Shown piece after piece: positions 24,691 through 31,675 of a DNA stretch of 49,145 bases (position 1 is its first letter; every line of letters begins with the position of its first letter). The stretch comes from Chloroflexota bacterium. Lineage in GTDB: Bacteria > Chloroflexota > Anaerolineae > UBA4142 > SHND01. The stretch spans positions 1-49,145 of the forward strand of contig JACQWQ010000006.1 of NCBI GenBank assembly GCA_016209205.1. Reading direction: 5' to 3'. Both the position numbers and the translations under genes were made by a program. The notes under the pieces were generated by a model. The model had not been told where the DNA came from and searched no databases. It was given only the letters and a program-made list of their open reading frames with translations.

Positions 24691-25182
24691 TTGTTGGTGT
24701 TGAAATTCATCGCCGTGATGACGCTGCTCTTGGGGGTTGTTTGCACGCCCAGCGCATTCGCCGCGCCCGCACGCGCGCAAGCATCGCGCACAGCCAAATT
24801 GCCCATCGCGCCGGATGTCGCCGCGCTCTCGGCAGAACGCTGCGAAGTGCCCGTAATCTGGTGGATGCGCGCAGGCAATCAGCTGCTGCCCAAAAAGTGC
24901 AGCCCGCAACGACACGAGCAAGGCACGCTGCGCGTGCGCGCGGCGATTGACCGCGACCGACCGATGGGCTTGATCGTCGAATGGCAAATTCTGGTGCGAG
25001 GTAAAATCAAATTCCGCTGCACGGGTCCCATCGCGCTTTATTACGACTCGGATAACAACACCGACCGCTTTTTCAAGTGGAATGTTAAACCGAATCAAGA
25101 CCTTCAGGCGGCGAACCTGTATGTCACGGTGGACGGTTGGTCGGCGTTGGAGTGGGATGCCGCCAGCCGCTGTGTCAAATAA
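24691..25182 (+). CDS. Secreted protein of unknown function
   Basis: 163 residues or slightly fewer. An N-terminal signal peptide (LKFIAVMTLLLGVVCTPSAFA, cleavage after AFA) is clear. The start is a non-ATG codon: TTG at 24691, TTG 24694 or GTG 24697, with CGGAGG at 24681-24686 upstream; the GTG has the best spacing. The mature part has four Cys in two spaced pairs that could form disulfides and looks like a small all-beta domain. It sits between a processive glycosyltransferase and a glycoside hydrolase and may bind the exported glycan. Confidence 0.6.
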   Translation: MLVLKFIAVMTLLLGVVCTPSAFAAPARAQASRTAKLPIAPDVAALSAERCEVPVIWWMRAGNQLLPKKCSPQRHEQGTLRVRAAIDRDRPMGLIVEWQILVRGKIKFRCTGPIALYYDSDNNTDRFFKWNVKPNQDLQAANLYVTVDGWSALEWDAASRCVK

Positions 25183-25185
25183 AGC

Positions 25186-26643
25186 ATGAACCAAGATTTT
25201 CCGACGCGCGTGCGCGCCATCACAAGCTGTCTATTCATCGCCGTTGCCGGTTTGCTGGCAGCGTGCGGCGGCGCGACGATGCCCGCTTTGCCGACGCCGA
25301 ATGCCGAACAAGCACGCGCGCAAACCATGATTGCGCAAGGCACCTCTGCAAGTTATCTGGGCACCAAAGTCGCGCGGCCCGAAGTTACGGCTACGCCAGA
25401 AGAGAGTGGCGATGGTAACAGCACGCAAGAGACGCCAAACGCGACGCGCAGCGCGCGGCAAACGCGTCTCGCACAAAACAAACCGACCGCCAAAGCAACC
25501 AAGCCGCCGTCGAAAAAAGCGACGCCGCTGCCGGATGATTTTGAACCGACCGCGACGCCCCCTCCCCTTCCGCCCCAGAAAAGCGCGACGCTGAAATCGC
25601 CCGAGTATTCGATTCAAGTATTCGCCTGGTATCGTCCCGAAATCGCCGACCGTGACATGGATCAAATCAAGGCAATGGGCTTTACGTGGGTCAAGCAGCA
25701 GTTTGCGTGGCGCGACATCGAAGGCGCGAAAAAAGGCGCGTTCGATTGGAGTCGTCCCGACGAAATCATTTATCGCGCGAATGTAAAAGGGTTGGACGTG
25801 CTGGCGCGCATGGACAACGCGCCCGATTGGGCAGCGCCCGGTTGTTTCGATCCCGCGACCGCGTCAATGGGTCCCGCGCGCAACGTCAAGGATTGGACGG
25901 ATTTCCTCATTGCATTCGCGACACGGTACAAGGGCCGCGTGCGCGCGTATCAGATTTGGAATGAGCCGAATCTCGCGCGCGAATGGTGCAAGCGCCCGCC
26001 AAATCCCGAACAGTACGCGCAATTGTTGAAGGCGTCGTATCAAGCCATCAAAAGCGTTGACCCGGACGCGTTGATCGTCAGCGGCGGTTTGACGCCGACG
26101 ACGGCGGATTACGATCAGGCGATGCCCGACCTGAAATTTTTCGCGCGGCTGTATGACGCGATGGGCAACCAGAGCGCCGGGTATTTTGATTTGCTCGGCG
26201 TGCACGCGGCCGGATTCAAAGCCGACCCCGAAGCCGACCCCGGCGTTGTCGCCCAAGACGCGGCGTTGACGAACGGCGATCCGAGTCCCACTGAAGCGAA
26301 ACGCATTTATTCGTTCCGGCACGTCGAAGATGTGCGCCAATTGATGGTGCAGCGCGGGGACGGCGGCAAGCAGATCGCGATTTTGGAATTTGGCTGGACG
26401 AGCGATCAAGTGAACCCCGCGTATTCGTGGTTCCGCGTGAGCGAAGAAGAAAAAGCGAATCGCATCACGCGCGCGTTTCAATATGCCAAACAAAATTGGG
26501 CGCCGTGGATTGGCGTGATGAGTTTGATTTATATGGCGAACGCGGATTGGCAAGGCAACGAAGAACAGTACTGGTGGGCAATCACGAATCCCGACGGCAC
26601 GCCAAGACCCGCGTATAACGCGCTCAAGCAGATGCCGAAATAA
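25186..26643 (+). CDS. Lipoprotein glycoside hydrolase (PslG/GH39-like TIM barrel)
   Basis: 485 residues. A lipobox LLAACGG near residue 27 marks a lipoprotein, followed by a 100-residue Ala/Thr/Pro/Lys linker, then a TIM-barrel glycosidase domain from about residue 140. The acid/base Glu is in YQIWNEPNLA and the nucleophile Glu in IAILEFGWTS, the clan GH-A pattern closest to GH39/GH5. In Psl-type exopolysaccharide loci a similar secreted or membrane-tethered hydrolase trims or releases the polymer, and that is the likely job here given the adjacent processive synthase. Specificity not determinable. Confidence 0.82.
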   Translation: MNQDFPTRVRAITSCLFIAVAGLLAACGGATMPALPTPNAEQARAQTMIAQGTSASYLGTKVARPEVTATPEESGDGNSTQETPNATRSARQTRLAQNKPTAKATKPPSKKATPLPDDFEPTATPPPLPPQKSATLKSPEYSIQVFAWYRPEIADRDMDQIKAMGFTWVKQQFAWRDIEGAKKGAFDWSRPDEIIYRANVKGLDVLARMDNAPDWAAPGCFDPATASMGPARNVKDWTDFLIAFATRYKGRVRAYQIWNEPNLAREWCKRPPNPEQYAQLLKASYQAIKSVDPDALIVSGGLTPTTADYDQAMPDLKFFARLYDAMGNQSAGYFDLLGVHAAGFKADPEADPGVVAQDAALTNGDPSPTEAKRIYSFRHVEDVRQLMVQRGDGGKQIAILEFGWTSDQVNPAYSWFRVSEEEKANRITRAFQYAKQNWAPWIGVMSLIYMANADWQGNEEQYWWAITNPDGTPRPAYNALKQMPK

Positions 26644-26686
26644 AAAAATGTAGAGACGTTACGGCGTAACGTCTCTACATTTTTTT
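26644..26686. terminator. Bidirectional intrinsic terminator
   Basis: A near-perfect stem GTAGAGACGTTAC-GGC-GTAACGTCTCTAC with AAAAAA before and TTTTTTT after, between the convergent glycoside hydrolase and the membrane-anchored protein genes. The A and T runs let it work on both strands. Confidence 0.92.
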
Positions 26687-27383
26687 ATTGCTGTACAAAG
26701 TCCACGCGCGTCGGACAATTCCCCGTGCCTGACCACGGTTGCCCCACTGAAACTTGAAAGGGCGCGCTTCGCAGGGTGTCTTTTCTGCCCATAATTTCAA
26801 CCGTCCAGACACCGCTGCCGACAGGGATATCATAAATCCCCGGACGGTCGGGCGGTCCTTTGGAATCTTTTTCACCCGCATTTCCGCCTGCATCACGGAA
26901 ATGAATTTTGATGCCGGGCATGCCCTGCCCGTTTCGGTCAAGCACAAAGCCCCAAATTAAATTGGACGGACAGGGGTTGCCGCCCGGCGCGCCGGGGTCG
27001 GCGGGTCCGAGGCGCGGGCAAAACTCGGCGCCGCAGCCGACAGGCGTCGCCGATGCTTCGGGCGTCGCCGTAAATTCGGGTGTGGCAACCGTGGGAATAA
27101 AGTCAAGCGTGGGACCGCGCGTCGCTTGGGGCGGGAGTGTCGGTTGATAGCCAATCGGGGTTTCGGTCGGCGGGAGAGGTGTGTTCGTTGGCGGCGCGGG
27201 TGTTTCCGTCGGAATTTCGATGGTGACGCCCACGGTCGGCGTCGCGGTCACGTTGCCGAAACTGAGCGTCAGTCCTTCAGGATTTGCGTTCGTAAATCCG
27301 CTGACGGCGACATACGCGCCAATACAACAGATACCGAGAATAATAAAAATTGCCGCCGCATAGGCGCGGTCTTGCATCGTCAT
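26685..27383 (-). CDS. Membrane-anchored protein with Thr/Pro linker and C-terminal beta domain
   Basis: 232 residues from MTMQDRAY. One N-terminal membrane anchor (residues 8-30), then a low-complexity linker of repeated PTETP/TATPE steps to about residue 130, then a C-terminal domain IWGFVLDRNGQGMPGIKIHF...GIYDIPVGSGVWTVEIM that looks like a carboxypeptidase-regulatory or Cna-B-type beta sandwich. GGAGA lies 11 bases upstream of the chosen ATG; upstream extensions translate the AAGTGTTTT repeat and are rejected. It would be displayed on the cell surface, perhaps binding glycan or protein. Function unknown. Confidence 0.65.
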   Translation of the reverse strand: MTMQDRAYAAAIFIILGICCIGAYVAVSGFTNANPEGLTLSFGNVTATPTVGVTIEIPTETPAPPTNTPLPPTETPIGYQPTLPPQATRGPTLDFIPTVATPEFTATPEASATPVGCGAEFCPRLGPADPGAPGGNPCPSNLIWGFVLDRNGQGMPGIKIHFRDAGGNAGEKDSKGPPDRPGIYDIPVGSGVWTVEIMGRKDTLRSAPFQVSVGQPWSGTGNCPTRVDFVQQ

Positions 27384-27455
27384 AGGTGATCGGTTCTCCG
27401 TCGCAGGATTATACCCGCGACGCAAGTTGGCGCAATCTTCGCCCCTACACCAGGC

Positions 27456-27606
27456 CCCCAAGTGTTTTGCGACGACGCTGCCCATCGCGTCGCGCTGCGC
27501 GTGGAAAACACTTGGGGTCTTACATCTTCGCCATCCAGACCCCAAGTGTTTTGCGACGACGCTGCCCATCGCGTCGCGCCGCGTGGCAGAAACACTTGGA
27601 GTCTTG
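27456..27606. repeat. Two copies of a CCCAAGTGTTTT palindromic element
   Basis: Copies at about 27456-27521 and 27536-27606, each opening CCCAAGTGTTTTGCGACGAC and closing AAACACTTGG(G)GTCTT, so the ends are inverted repeats. The middle (CCCATCGCGTCGCG) is itself near-palindromic. A third, more diverged copy is at 35900-35972. Confidence 0.9.
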
Positions 27607-27637
27607 CTCGTCAGCGCAGAATTTGAGTTGACAACTG

Positions 27638-27761
27638 TGCTATAATAGACCTGTCAGAGAAGAAACTCGGCTCCATGCCGTGTGAGAATTGGGGATTTTT
27701 CCCCGAGAATCCTATATCTCTGGCGGTTCTGGTAGTGCCGCTATTTTTAGCGGCTTTTTTT
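27638..27761 (+). ncRNA. Candidate small RNA with extended -10 promoter and intrinsic terminator
   Basis: An extended -10 element (TGC-TATAAT, ending 27646) is followed about 90 bases later by a textbook intrinsic terminator: GCCGCTA-TTTT-TAGCGGC at 27737-27754 then seven T. Between them lie two smaller hairpins, CUCGGC/GCCGUG around 27664-27682 and GGGGA/TTTTCCCC around 27693-27704. No convincing protein frame ends before the terminator. The predicted transcript is about 110 nt and its last 50 nt are antisense to the 3' end of the DUF3800 gene. No known RNA family is recognised. Confidence 0.45.
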
Positions 27762-28548
27762 GCGTATAGTACACACCGTATTTTGCCTTTCGGGTATCGT
27801 CCAAATCACGCACCAGAGAAAACGACTCCCACAACAATTCCACATAGCGGTCTTCGCGTCGTTCATAAAACCGCTGTAATGCCCACAAAAAATAATCGGT
27901 CACCTGAAGCCCCGGCGATTCCGGCGGCGAACTCGCCTGAATATGAATCGTTGCCGCGCTGGTGATTCTCCACTTGCGATAGAATGTATCCTGTGCTTCT
28001 GCCAACGCCGTGCGTAATGCTGCTGTGCGATCGGAATTGCCGCGTCGCGCAAAACAAATCTTGTATTCGTCATCCTTGTGCAGACGTTCCACAAAAAGGC
28101 AGCGCACCATAAAATCATACAATTCATTCGGGTTGTACCGATATGCGGGGTCTTGGCGATTGCGCTGCAAAACGTAATCCAGCAAGGCCTGTTTAGTACG
28201 CACGGCGGCGAAAAATCGAATCGTGTATCTTGCCAAGAGCCGAAACACTTCCCGCCGCACTTCTGGCAAATCATCTTTGGCGTGAAACGCAAGCGCGGTC
28301 TTTTTTTGCGCGGGCTGCATCGAAGGCACGTTCTTGAAATAAGGGTCTGCCAACAAATCTTGGCGCAGCTGTTGTAATTCTTGCGCGATGCTCTCTGGCT
28401 GTGGCAAATCTACCAAGCCCAGAATGAAAAAGCGTGACGTTCCTTGTTTGCCTATCAGGGCACGTCCCTTTTCGTCGAACAGCGTGCCGTCCCCCGCTTC
28501 ATCCACGAAATAATGTCGGATGGATGGCTTTCGCTTTGCCGTTTTCAT
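27712..28548 (-). CDS. DUF3800 domain protein
   Basis: 278 residues. The N-terminal HYFVDEAGDGTLF matches the DUF3800 opening with its conserved Asp/Glu, and LQVTDYFLWALQRFYER near residue 220 matches the conserved C-terminal Asp helix. DUF3800 is an RNase H-like fold of unknown activity often found in mobile or defence settings. GAGGA lies seven bases before the ATG. The last codons overlap a plus-strand intrinsic terminator, so the C-terminal KKPLKIAALPEPPEI may be an accidental extension. No partner gene is adjacent. Confidence 0.78.
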   Translation of the reverse strand: MKTAKRKPSIRHYFVDEAGDGTLFDEKGRALIGKQGTSRFFILGLVDLPQPESIAQELQQLRQDLLADPYFKNVPSMQPAQKKTALAFHAKDDLPEVRREVFRLLARYTIRFFAAVRTKQALLDYVLQRNRQDPAYRYNPNELYDFMVRCLFVERLHKDDEYKICFARRGNSDRTAALRTALAEAQDTFYRKWRITSAATIHIQASSPPESPGLQVTDYFLWALQRFYERREDRYVELLWESFSLVRDLDDTRKAKYGVYYTQKKPLKIAALPEPPEI

Positions 28549-28576
28549 TGCGTTGTCCTCAACGCGGCTTGAATCC

Positions 28577-28686
28577 GGTGATTATCCACAAATGTTCAAA
28601 GGCAGCGGCAATGCAAGCGCATTGCATACTGCCGTAGGGCGACGCGCAGTCCAACTGTGCTTGAACAAGATGTGGGTAATCACCAG
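28577..28686. repeat. Palindromic MITE-like element, copy 1
   Basis: About 110 bp with terminal inverted repeats GGTGATTATCCACA / TGTGGGTAATCACC. It shares long blocks (CGACGCGCAGT, CAACTG, AACAAGAT) with the element at 31017-31110 in the opposite orientation. The two copies bracket the ABC exporter operon. Confidence 0.85.
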
Positions 28687-28824
28687 ATTGAATCTCTTGC
28701 CGGATTTCTGCAATGTGCTGATCTTTTTCAAGAATGTCAGTGGCGCTGCGGTTTGAGAAATTGGTGCGCCTCGACAAGCCGCGCGTGCCGCACGCGGGTG
28801 ATCCACGTTACGTAAAGGGTTTCG

Positions 28825-29991
28825 TTATGACTGCAAATGGAATCGTTTGAACAACCAAACCCCAACGGCAAAGTACAGCACCGATAAAAGGATTAATGCG
28901 CTCAGTTCAAAGACTACTTGGTCCAGCTGAGTACCGAGGGTGAGTATCTTGTTGAGCGCCGCTACCGCATGGGTGGGCGGCAGGAAATCGTACAGCCCGA
29001 TCTCATGCCCGAAAAGATGGAACAGCGTCACTTTCGGGAGAGGATAGATGACGCCGGAAAAGAACATCATCAACCCGAGGGGAAAGTTGGCGACGACAAA
29101 GGCGTGCGAGACCGTGCGCGTAAAACTGGCAACCACCATGCCGAGTCCGATCACCGACAGGCAGGTGACTGCGCCCACGAGAATCGCCGCCCATAACGGA
29201 CCTTGGCTCCGAAAACCGACGATGAGCGCGACGACAAACGCGAGACCAAACGCGGCAGTTCCAATTAAAACGAGCGCAGCCGTAATCCCGCCCAGCAGCT
29301 CCATTGAAGTCATCGGCGTCAGTTGCAAGCGGCGCAAGGTGCCCGTCTCGATCTCGCGTGCCACGGTCATGGATGCCAGAAAGATGAGCAGGATCACGGC
29401 AAAGACGAGCGTCCCCGGCACATAGGTCTTGAATTCGGTGCGCGCCGCCGACGCACCCAATGGCTCCTCGGTGTATTGAATGAGTGGTTGTTGACCTGTG
29501 GCTTGCAACACGTAACCGTCTATGGCAGTTAGACTCAGGTTTACGCCGACCATGTAATACGGGTTGGAGACATCGCCCCCGAAAATGATTTGGGTCGTCG
29601 CCGAGCGATTGCCGCTTTGCAGGTTCTGGATCATCTGCGAAAAATTTTCGGGAATGAGGATGAAAGCGGCTGCCCCGCGATTCCGCAGGATCGGTTCCGC
29701 CTCAGCGCGGTTGGCGGCGGGAAGGGGTTTCAAGATGGGCTGTCCGTCGCCATAGGTAACGCGCTTGAGAGCTGCAACCGCCTTCTGTCCCGCGTTGAAC
29801 CTTGTTCCGTCGGCGAGTTGAATTCCCTTGTCGTTATTGATCGTCAAAATGGTATAGGTGGTCGAACCGCCCGCGGTGATTAGCCAATACAGCAAAACAA
29901 AGAACGGTGCAAAAGCCACCGTGAGTCCGAGCATCCACTTGTCGCGGGACATTTCGCGCAGAGTTTTTCGAAAGACAGCAAAGAATTTCAT
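28825..29991 (-). CDS. ABC-2 type transporter permease
   Basis: 388 residues. One N-terminal helix near residues 20-40, a large extracytoplasmic domain of about 150 residues, then five helices from about residue 195 on (VFAVILLIFLASMTVAREIETGTLRRLQLTPM and onward). The ARE.E.GTL.RL...P loop after the second helix is the ABC-2 signature seen in NatB/YhaP/DrrB-like exporters. Together with the ATPase directly upstream it would form a drug-, sodium- or lipid-type exporter. The start overlaps the ATPase stop by four bases. Confidence 0.88.
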   Translation of the reverse strand: MKFFAVFRKTLREMSRDKWMLGLTVAFAPFFVLLYWLITAGGSTTYTILTINNDKGIQLADGTRFNAGQKAVAALKRVTYGDGQPILKPLPAANRAEAEPILRNRGAAAFILIPENFSQMIQNLQSGNRSATTQIIFGGDVSNPYYMVGVNLSLTAIDGYVLQATGQQPLIQYTEEPLGASAARTEFKTYVPGTLVFAVILLIFLASMTVAREIETGTLRRLQLTPMTSMELLGGITAALVLIGTAAFGLAFVVALIVGFRSQGPLWAAILVGAVTCLSVIGLGMVVASFTRTVSHAFVVANFPLGLMMFFSGVIYPLPKVTLFHLFGHEIGLYDFLPPTHAVAALNKILTLGTQLDQVVFELSALILLSVLYFAVGVWLFKRFHLQS

Positions 29992-30923
29992 TCGCGCAGT
30001 CTCCTTCCCGTCAGCGAAATGAACACATCTTCCAGTGTATTGGCACGAAGGCGCACTTCGCCCGGATGCACATCCACCACAGAAAGCGCATCCAAAATGG
30101 CTGGCAGGAGTTCCACCACTCCGCGGGCGCGAATGACCAGCGTGTGATTCGAGGTCGAAACTTGGGGCACGAGTTGGGAGAGGGCCGACAGCGCGCGTCC
30201 CGCCGCCCCGTCAGGGGTTTCGATTTCGAGAACGTCGCCCTCGCCGACCGTTCGTTTCAACGCTTCGGGCGTATCGAGTGTGAGCAATTTGCCGTGATCC
30301 ACAATGGCAACGCGGTCTGCCATGCGCTCGGCTTCGTCCATGTTATGGGTGGTCAGGATGATGGTCTTGAACCGCGCCAGGGATTTGACGTACTCGCGCA
30401 CCAGCACGCGGCTTTGAGGATCCAGCCCCGCTTCGGGTTCGTCCAACACTAAAATTTCAGGGTCGTGGACGAGCGCCATCGCCAGGTTTAACCGCCGCTG
30501 CATTCCTCCTGACAGAGTACGGGCGGGTTTGTCCCGTTTCTCGCTGAGGTCAAGTTCTTGAAGAAGTTGCGTGCCGCGTTGGCGGGCAGTCGTCCCTTTC
30601 AAGCCATACATTTCGCCAATGAATTGCAATTGCTCGAGGCAGGTCAATTGGCTCCACAAGACGATGTTCTGCGGGCAAACGCCCACCCGGGCGCGGACAT
30701 CCGCATCTCCATTAGCGATGGGTCTCCCACGAACAAGGACTTGGCCGGAACCCGGTTTCAGCAAACCAACCATCATGTTGATCGAGGTGGTTTTCCCTGC
30801 CCCGTTCGGTCCGAGCAAGCCAAAGACCTCACCCTCGAAAATTTCCAACGAGAGATTGTCAACGGCGGTCAATGACCCATAGCGTTTGGTCAATGATTGG
30901 GTTTGAAGGACAGTGGTGGACAT
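29988..30923 (-). CDS. ABC transporter ATP-binding protein
   Basis: 311 residues of the DrrA/NatA type. Walker A GPNGAGKT near residue 39, signature LSGGMQRRL, Walker B LVLDEPEAGLD (where most have T or G after P, here E), and switch His in TTHNMDEAE. A C-terminal DUF4162-like domain (VEIETPDG...LRANTLEDVFISLTGRRLRE) follows, as in NatA. AGGAAAC lies six bases upstream of the ATG. It powers the adjacent permease. Confidence 0.93.
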   Translation of the reverse strand: MSTTVLQTQSLTKRYGSLTAVDNLSLEIFEGEVFGLLGPNGAGKTTSINMMVGLLKPGSGQVLVRGRPIANGDADVRARVGVCPQNIVLWSQLTCLEQLQFIGEMYGLKGTTARQRGTQLLQELDLSEKRDKPARTLSGGMQRRLNLAMALVHDPEILVLDEPEAGLDPQSRVLVREYVKSLARFKTIILTTHNMDEAERMADRVAIVDHGKLLTLDTPEALKRTVGEGDVLEIETPDGAAGRALSALSQLVPQVSTSNHTLVIRARGVVELLPAILDALSVVDVHPGEVRLRANTLEDVFISLTGRRLRE

Positions 30924-31016
30924 AGTGTTTCCTGTTCACGGTGTTGTCAACTCTTTGCACACAACGTATGGGCGCGATTATATGCGGACGTTTCGCGTTA
31001 TGCAAGGGGTTTTGTA

Positions 31017-31110
31017 CTGGTGATTACCCAGATCTTGTTAAAGCGCAGTTGCACTGCGCGTCGTCCTGCGGCAGTGCAACTGCCTCCTAACATTTGTGGG
31101 TCATCACCAG
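31017..31110. repeat. Palindromic MITE-like element, copy 2 (inverted)
   Basis: 94 bp, CTGGTGATTACCCA ... TGGGTCATCACCAG. On the reverse strand it aligns with the 28577-28686 element apart from a roughly 16-bp internal difference. Confidence 0.85.
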
Positions 31111-31154
31111 GTTTTGTAGGATTGCTCCCAAAGCGCCGCTACCCAAATTTCCTC

Positions 31155-31182
31155 TTGACCCCCGCGCGCGGGGTGCTATAAT
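31155..31182 (+). promoter_or_regulatory. Strong sigma-70-like promoter without an obvious gene
   Basis: TTGACC, 16 bases, then TATAAT at 31177-31182 with an extended TGC before it. No convincing gene starts before the tRNA 350 bases downstream; the transcript would run through the 31221-31352 palindrome. The rest of the 30924-31539 gap holds no gene I can support. Confidence 0.55.
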
Positions 31183-31220
31183 TTGGGTAACTCATTCGGG
31201 CAAGCATTTGCCACTAGGGC

Positions 31221-31352
31221 GTTTGCAAAGTCGCTTGACAGGTAAATGTCATTTCGAACGGAGCGGATGCGGAGTGAGAAATCTTGCTTGTGCCCACGCG
31301 GTGAGATTTCTCACTCCGTTCGAAATGACAGCTGCCCCGACTTTGCAAAAGC
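31221..31352. repeat. Large palindrome of the GTCATTTCGA family
   Basis: Core GTCATTTCGAACGGAG ... CTCCGTTCGAAATGAC at 31248-31329 with inner arms GTGAGAAATCT / AGATTTCTCAC, extended by TTTGCAAAGTCG / CGACTTTGCAAA. It is the most symmetrical copy of this family in the window. Confidence 0.88.
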
Positions 31353-31499
31353 CGTGCATTCGCCACAAATGTCCCAGAAAAAGCGACTCATCGCCCTGAA
31401 AATCTGCGATTGCTTTGCCCCAATTGTCACGCGCTCACGGATACGTATGGCGCATTAAATCGCGGGAACGGCAAACGCCCGCATCACAAGGGTGGGTAT

Positions 31500-31527
31500 T
31501 TGACACCAAAAGACTAAGAGATAAAAT
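31500..31527 (+). promoter_or_regulatory. tRNA-Val promoter
   Basis: TTGACA at 31500-31505, 16 bases, TAAAAT at 31522-31527. The expected transcription start falls about six bases before the first tRNA base. Confidence 0.75.
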
Positions 31528-31539
31528 AGCGACCATCAA

Positions 31540-31612
31540 GGGCGGTTAGTTCAGTTGGTGGAACGCACGCTTCACATGCGTGAAGTCATAGGTTCGAGCC
31601 CTATACCGCCCA
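31540..31612 (+). tRNA. tRNA-Val (CAC)
   Basis: 73-base cloverleaf. Acceptor GGGCGGT pairs with ACCGCCC and the discriminator is A. D stem GTTC/GAAC, anticodon stem CACGC/GCGTG with loop TTCACAT giving anticodon CAC (reads GUG, valine), T stem ATAGG/CCTAT with loop TTCGAGC. The 3' CCA is not encoded. Confidence 0.96.
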
Positions 31613-31618
31613 CTCTTT

Positions 31619-31671
31619 ACGGTTTCTGCTAGAACCGTGGTCGCAGCAACTATCGCGCCACGGTTTTTTTT
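31619..31671 (+). terminator. Terminator after tRNA-Val with an alternative hairpin
   Basis: Stem AACCGTGG (31633-31640) with CCACGGTT (31658-31665) followed by a T8 run: an intrinsic terminator. Its left arm can instead pair with ACGGTT at 31619-31624, so two mutually exclusive hairpins exist. The kinase start codon is five bases past the T-tract. Confidence 0.8.
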
Positions 31672-31675
31672 GAAT

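Noticed and set aside
27628-27646. TTGACA and TATAAT as a -35/-10 pair
   Set aside because: They are only seven bases apart, too close for sigma-70; only the extended -10 is kept as evidence.
31246-31458. 70-residue frame after the strong promoter at 31155
   Set aside because: It begins inside the large palindrome and its sequence there is repeat; the last 30 codons show no family resemblance.
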